Of a DNA stretch of 64,000 nucleotides, positions 60,402-64,000 are shown in pieces. The notes under the pieces were generated by a model that was not told the DNA's origin, did no database searches, and worked only from the letters and a program-made list of their open reading frames with translations. The DNA comes from Pelomonas caseinilytica (GTDB lineage: Bacteria; Pseudomonadota; Gammaproteobacteria; Burkholderiales; Burkholderiaceae_C). The stretch's first letter is position 1. Every line of letters begins with the position of its first letter. The position numbers were made by a program, and so were the translations under genes. The DNA lies in the NCBI RefSeq assembly GCF_021353235.1, contig NZ_JAJTWT010000010.1:1-64000 (forward strand). Direction: 5' to 3'.

Positions 60402-60497
60402 CTATTTCGAGTTCTGCAGGACGTAAATGGCGCCAGCCACCAGGAGGACGCCGATCGCCGTATTGATGACCTGGTTGCTGATTGACTTGTCGTGCAT
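60402..60497 (-). CDS. Possible small membrane protein (31 aa)
   Basis: Thirty-one residues with one helix (VINTAIGVLLVAGAIYVLQ) after a polar N-terminus. No clear ribosome binding site before ATG 60497; the frame stays open further upstream. Hydrophobic periodicity is the only support. Confidence 0.3.
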   Translation of the reverse strand: MHDKSISNQVINTAIGVLLVAGAIYVLQNSK

Positions 60498-60750
60498 GGC
60501 CCGGTTGACGAAGCACTCACAGTTGTTGTCCCCGAAGAGCGCTCCCCGAAAAAAACGCCCTTTGGCTACCGAGTGAACGCTCCTGCCTCTCTTTGATAAG
60601 TAGTGGCCATTCGGTCTTCCGGTGGCTAACCAGCCGCCAGGCGCGCTTCGTAGGTCCTGTGAAGCGGGAAGGTTCACCGCTTTTGGGAAACTTAGGCGCG
60701 ACAGCGACTTACGAGTAGCCTTTAGTGGTCATTCCTGCCTACGGCAACCA

Positions 60751-60777
60751 CCTTTCCCGCGCCCCTCGCGGCCCTCA
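60751..60777. repeat. 27-bp dispersed intergenic repeat, copy 2
   Basis: Exact match to 14001-14027, immediately 3' of the minus-strand response-regulator/kinase gene. Confidence 0.6.
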
Positions 60778-60804
60778 GGCCCCACCCGTCGCGGGCTCCC
60801 CCCC

Positions 60805-62586
60805 TTACAGGCCCAGCTGCTCCGCGATGTGGGTCTGCAGCAGTTCCAGCGACACCGGCTTGGTGAGGAAGACGTTGACGCCCGCGCCCAGGCAGGCGGC
60901 GCGGTGCTCGGCAGTGGCCGAGGCCGAGACGGCGATCACCGGGACGGATGCCAGCTCGGCGTCGCGCCGCAGCTGGCGCGTCGCTTCCACGCCGTCGACC
61001 GAGGGCATGACGCTGTCCATCACGATCAGGTCGGGCCGGAAGCTGCGTGCGGCCTCCAGCATTTCGCTGCCGTCGCTGGCCTGGGCCACCTCGAAACCGG
61101 CGTTGGTCAGGAAGTCGCACAGCAAGGCCCGGTTCGCGGCCACGTCGTCGACGACCAGCACGCGCCGTGGCGGCCCCGGGTAGCGCAGCAGGCCCGAGGC
61201 CTGGCGTGGCGCCGCAGGCTCGGCTCGCGCCAGGGGCAACGGCAACTCCACCCGGAAACGGGAGCCGCGGCCGGGTTCGCTGCTCACCTGCACCTGACCG
61301 CCCATGTCGTGGACCAGTGCTCGCGTGATGGCCAGGCCCAGGCCCGTGCCGCCGCTGCGGCGCTGGGTGTCGCCCACCTGCTCGAACGGCTTGAAGATGC
61401 GCTCCACGTCTTCGGTGCGCATGCCGACGCCGGTGTCCTCGATGTCCAGCCGCAGCAGCAGCTGTTCCGCGCCCTTGGGCTCGGCCGTGGCGCGCAGCGT
61501 GACGGCGCCGGCATCGGTGAACTTGATGGCATTGCTCAGCAGGTTCAGCAGGACCTGGCGCAGGCGCCGTTCGTCGGCCATGACGGCCTCGGGCAGGTCC
61601 TGGCTCGCATCGAAGACGAAACTGAGGTGCTTTTCGTCCGCCTTCACGCGCATCAGCTCGACCACTTCCTGCAGCAGGCCGAACAACTTCACCGGCTGCG
61701 GATTCAGGTCGGCACGGCCGGCCTCGATTCGCGCGAGGTCGAGGATGTCGTTGATCAGGGACAGCAGGTGCTGGCCGCTCTGGTGGATGGTGTCCAGGCC
61801 GCGCGCCTGCCGTGGGCTGAGGCCACCCTCCATGGTCAGCAGCTGCGCATAGCCGAGGATGGCATTCAGTGGCGTGCGCAGTTCGTGGCTCATGCCGGTG
61901 AGGAACTGGCTCTTGGCGCGGTTGGCGGCCTCGGCGGCATGGCGTGCCGCGCGCTCGGCCTCGACGATGCCGCCTGGCTGGCCCTGCGCTGCCGCCGTGG
62001 CGACGTCCAGCGCATCGAGCTTGGACAGGATGCCGCGCAACTGGCCTTGGACCACGGCCTCGCTGAGCCCGAGCGCGCGGGCGATGTCGGGTGAGGCGTT
62101 GCCTTCGGCGATGAACCGCAGCACGCTGATCTCGGCCGGCGTCAGCGAATCTTCCTCGATCTGCCCGGCCAGCTCGAACGAGGCTTCCGAGGGCAGCGCG
62201 TGGCGGCCGGCATGCACGGCACGGATGGCGTCGAGCAGCTCCTTGTGCAGGGCGTTCTTCAGCAGGTAGCCGTGGGCGCCGGCCTGCAGCGCGCGCTGCG
62301 CCTGGGAATCCGCGGCATAGGTGGTGAGCACGATGATGCGCGCGTCGGGGAACTCGCTGCGGATCGCCCCGATGGCGTCGAGCCCGCTCATGCCCGGCAT
62401 CTGCAGGTCCATCAGCGTGACGTCGGGGCGATGGGTGCGGAACTGCTGGATCGCATCGCGGCCGTTCTCCGCCTCGGCCACCAGCGCCATGTCCGGCTCG
62501 ACGGACAGAAGGGTCGCGATGCCCTGCCGCACGATCGGGTGATCATCGACACAGAGAACGCGAATGCGGTTCGGGGCTTCGGTCAT
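60805..62586 (-). CDS. NarL-type response regulator fused to a hybrid histidine kinase (593 aa)
   Basis: Domain order: receiver (1-125, D60 in VTLMDLQMPG), LuxR-type HTH (about 145-195, LTPAEISVLRFIAEGNASPDIARALGLS), HisKA (about 222-290, H234 in GMSHELRTPLNAILGY), HATPase_c (about 335-450, DTGVGM, GGTGLGLAI), second receiver (about 475-590, IVMDSVMP). A DNA-binding NarL regulator joined to a kinase and terminal receiver is unusual. It overlaps the upstream sensor kinase gene by four bases, so that kinase probably phosphorylates the first receiver. The HTH after the fusion may be degenerate in recognition. Confidence 0.85.
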   Translation of the reverse strand: MTEAPNRIRVLCVDDHPIVRQGIATLLSVEPDMALVAEAENGRDAIQQFRTHRPDVTLMDLQMPGMSGLDAIGAIRSEFPDARIIVLTTYAADSQAQRALQAGAHGYLLKNALHKELLDAIRAVHAGRHALPSEASFELAGQIEEDSLTPAEISVLRFIAEGNASPDIARALGLSEAVVQGQLRGILSKLDALDVATAAAQGQPGGIVEAERAARHAAEAANRAKSQFLTGMSHELRTPLNAILGYAQLLTMEGGLSPRQARGLDTIHQSGQHLLSLINDILDLARIEAGRADLNPQPVKLFGLLQEVVELMRVKADEKHLSFVFDASQDLPEAVMADERRLRQVLLNLLSNAIKFTDAGAVTLRATAEPKGAEQLLLRLDIEDTGVGMRTEDVERIFKPFEQVGDTQRRSGGTGLGLAITRALVHDMGGQVQVSSEPGRGSRFRVELPLPLARAEPAAPRQASGLLRYPGPPRRVLVVDDVAANRALLCDFLTNAGFEVAQASDGSEMLEAARSFRPDLIVMDSVMPSVDGVEATRQLRRDAELASVPVIAVSASATAEHRAACLGAGVNVFLTKPVSLELLQTHIAEQLGL

Positions 62587-64000
62587 TCACCGGCCTCTCT
62601 GGATGCGGCCATCTTCTGAAGGAGGCCGGGTCGCGTGGGGGTGGATCGACTGTACGCCTGCGATCCCGGGACGTTCAACCGCACTTCCGTGCCCTTCCCG
62701 GGCTCGCTGCGCACCGACAGTTCGCCGCCGACGAGGCCGGCGCGCTCGTGCATGCCGCTCAACCCGAAATGCCCTTCCTTCCCGCCGGCACGCAGCATCT
62801 CGGGGGCGATGCCCTGGCCGTCGTCCCGCACCTGCAGGACGAGCTGCCGCGCGTCGTAGCGGATCTCGACGTCGATCCGTCTGGCATCGGCATGATGGAA
62901 GGCGTTGCGCAGGGCCTCGCCGGCGATGCGGAAGGCCTCGTCGCGTACCAGCGGATGCAGGTCCCGCGGCGTGCCGCGGACCTCGACATGCGCCGTCGCC
63001 GCCGGGCCGTTTTCGCCGGCGAGGTCGGCGGCGAGCGCGCGCAGCGCCTCGGCGAGGCTGTTGGTCTCCAGCGTCGAGATGCGCAGGCCGTGCACGGTGT
63101 CGCGCCCCTCGGTGATGGCCTCGGCGGCGCGGTCGATGGCCTTGGCCAGCACCTGCCTGGACTCGCGCGGCCGGTCCGGCAGCAGGTTCATCGCGGCCTG
63201 GAACTGCAGCAGCAGCCCGTGGAAATGCTGCAGCAGCGTGTCGTGCAGGTCGCGGGCGATGCGGGTGCGTTCGTCCACACGCGCCTCCAGCGTCGCCTCG
63301 AACTGCCGGTGCAGGCGCCGGATGCGCATGTGCAGCCAGAGCTGGAAGCCGCTCCAGGCCAGACCGGCCAGCAGGGCGACCACCGTCAGACCGAACCAGG
63401 TCGTCTGATAGAAGGCCGGCGCAATGGAGAAGTCGAGTTCGGCGCCCTCCTCGTTCCATACGCCGCTGTTGTTCGCCGCCTTGACGCGGAACCGGTACTG
63501 GCCCGGCGGCAGGTTGGTGTACGTGGCCTGGCGGCGCTCGACGGCCTCCTGCCAATGGTCGTCGTGCCCCTCGAGCCGGTAGCGAAAGCGCGTGCTCTTG
63601 GCGTCGACGAGGCTCAGGGCGGCGAACTCGATCGTCATGTCGCGCACCCGCGGTGGCAGGCGCAGGCCGTTCGTCACCGCATAGGACACCTGGTCGGCCA
63701 CGAGCTTCTCGATGTGGACCGGCGGCGGCAGGGGGTTGGACGGAAGATGGTCGGGGTCCACCACCTGCACGTCTATGCCCGAGGCAAGCCACAGCTTGCC
63801 GTCCGGTCCCATGGCGACGGGCGGGTTGAAGTAGGCCGGCGTCAGGGCCTGCAGCGGCACCCCGTCGGCGCCGTCCCAGAGCTTGGCCGCCACCTTGTGC
63901 CGCGGGTCGGCGATCCAGGCCGCCAGGTCGTCGCCGAGTATGCGCACGAGGCCGCAGGCGGTGTACATCCACAGCGAGCCGTGGGCGTCGAGGGTCGACC
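62583..64000 (-). CDS. Two-component sensor kinase with propeller and Y_Y_Y domain (partial, 5' end beyond window)
   Basis: The frame is open to the right edge. Visible parts: the end of a Reg_prop seven-bladed propeller (DAHGSLWMYTACGLVRI, GPDGKLWLASGIDVQVVDP), a Y_Y_Y domain (FRYRLEGHDDHWQEA...TYTNLPPGQYRFRVKAAN), one helix (TTWFGLTVVALLAGLAWSGF), HisKA_3 (ERTRIARDLHDTLLQHFHGL, phospho-His) and HATPase_c (GEALRNAFHHADA, DDGQGIAP, HFGLSGMHERAGLVGG). Such NarX/DesK-type kinases sense extracellular signals. The partner regulator follows with a four-base overlap. Confidence 0.9.
   Translation of the reverse strand, partial: STLDAHGSLWMYTACGLVRILGDDLAAWIADPRHKVAAKLWDGADGVPLQALTPAYFNPPVAMGPDGKLWLASGIDVQVVDPDHLPSNPLPPPVHIEKLVADQVSYAVTNGLRLPPRVRDMTIEFAALSLVDAKSTRFRYRLEGHDDHWQEAVERRQATYTNLPPGQYRFRVKAANNSGVWNEEGAELDFSIAPAFYQTTWFGLTVVALLAGLAWSGFQLWLHMRIRRLHRQFEATLEARVDERTRIARDLHDTLLQHFHGLLLQFQAAMNLLPDRPRESRQVLAKAIDRAAEAITEGRDTVHGLRISTLETNSLAEALRALAADLAGENGPAATAHVEVRGTPRDLHPLVRDEAFRIAGEALRNAFHHADARRIDVEIRYDARQLVLQVRDDGQGIAPEMLRAGGKEGHFGLSGMHERAGLVGGELSVRSEPGKGTEVRLNVPGSQAYSRSTPTRPGLLQKMAASREAGE

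Larger units (their letters stand above)
60128..60804. other. Long spacer between the ccm operon and the two-component genes
   Basis: About 680 bases with one weak small ORF (60402-60497) and the second copy of the 27-bp repeat (60751-60777). Other frames are short and unsupported. Confidence 0.5.

Overview
High-GC chromosome from a betaproteobacterium, most likely a Burkholderiales of the Roseateles/Mitsuaria/Rubrivivax type. This is inferred from codon bias, the betaproteobacterial style of the ccm operon, the TonB/ExbB/ExbD-rich nutrition genes and the two-component proteins. No rRNA, tRNA or CRISPR array was found.

Region 1 (1-13.9 kb) is accessory DNA. It holds small orphan genes, two XRE repressors, nuclease-like and metallopeptidase-like unknowns and a decayed S1/P1-nuclease remnant. 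A Tn7/Tn6022-like transposition operon follows (tnsA-like, tnsB, tnsC, tniQ and a fifth gene encoding a tyrosine recombinase without catalytic residues, i.e. TnsF-like), ending in a cluster of ~19-bp repeats and a probable TGT...ACA terminus near 13907. The left end was not found.

Region 2 (14.2-24.3 kb, minus strand) is an operon of planctomycete-type secreted proteins (DUF1549/DUF1553, DUF1501), three small c-type cytochromes, a peroxiredoxin-SMP30 fusion and a lectin-like protein, preceded by a TonB-dependent receptor. The operon, the receptor and the divergent rhodanese gene each have a sigma-54 promoter (GG-N10-GC). Two exact copies of the palindrome TGTTGC-N4-GCAACA lie about 105 bp upstream of two of these promoters. 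I read the palindrome as the binding site of a sigma-54 activator; the SfnR-like protein at 43.7 kb is the obvious candidate.

Region 3 (24.5-30 kb) carries rhodaneses, a cytochrome b561, serine acetyltransferase, a family 2A encapsulin shell (SrpI-like) and its cargo cysteine desulfurase with a 200-residue disordered N-terminus: a sulfur-storage nanocompartment operon.

Region 4 (30-49 kb) continues the sulfur theme: AraC regulator, AhpD-like protein, SfnB/DszC-like flavin oxidoreductase with a sulfonate-type ABC transporter, MetY, FadL-like porin, a two-part YeeE/YedE transporter, an amino-acid-type ABC uptake system (no ATPase nearby), a metY remnant, 1-Cys peroxiredoxin, sulfate-binding protein, the sigma-54 activator, an ExbB-ExbD-ExbD-TonB set and an exported sulfatase. 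The gene set suggests scavenging of sulfate esters, sulfonates or related organosulfur compounds during sulfate limitation. Several promoters share the form TTG/TTC-N17-TAGNNT.

Region 5 (49-64 kb): a chemoreceptor, an AT-richer orphan PD-(D/E)XK gene, a TAXI-type binding protein, a complete ccmABCDEFGHI operon whose promoter shares a 17-bp block with the encapsulin operon promoter, and a two-component pair including an unusual response-regulator/hybrid-kinase fusion. The last gene runs off the right edge.
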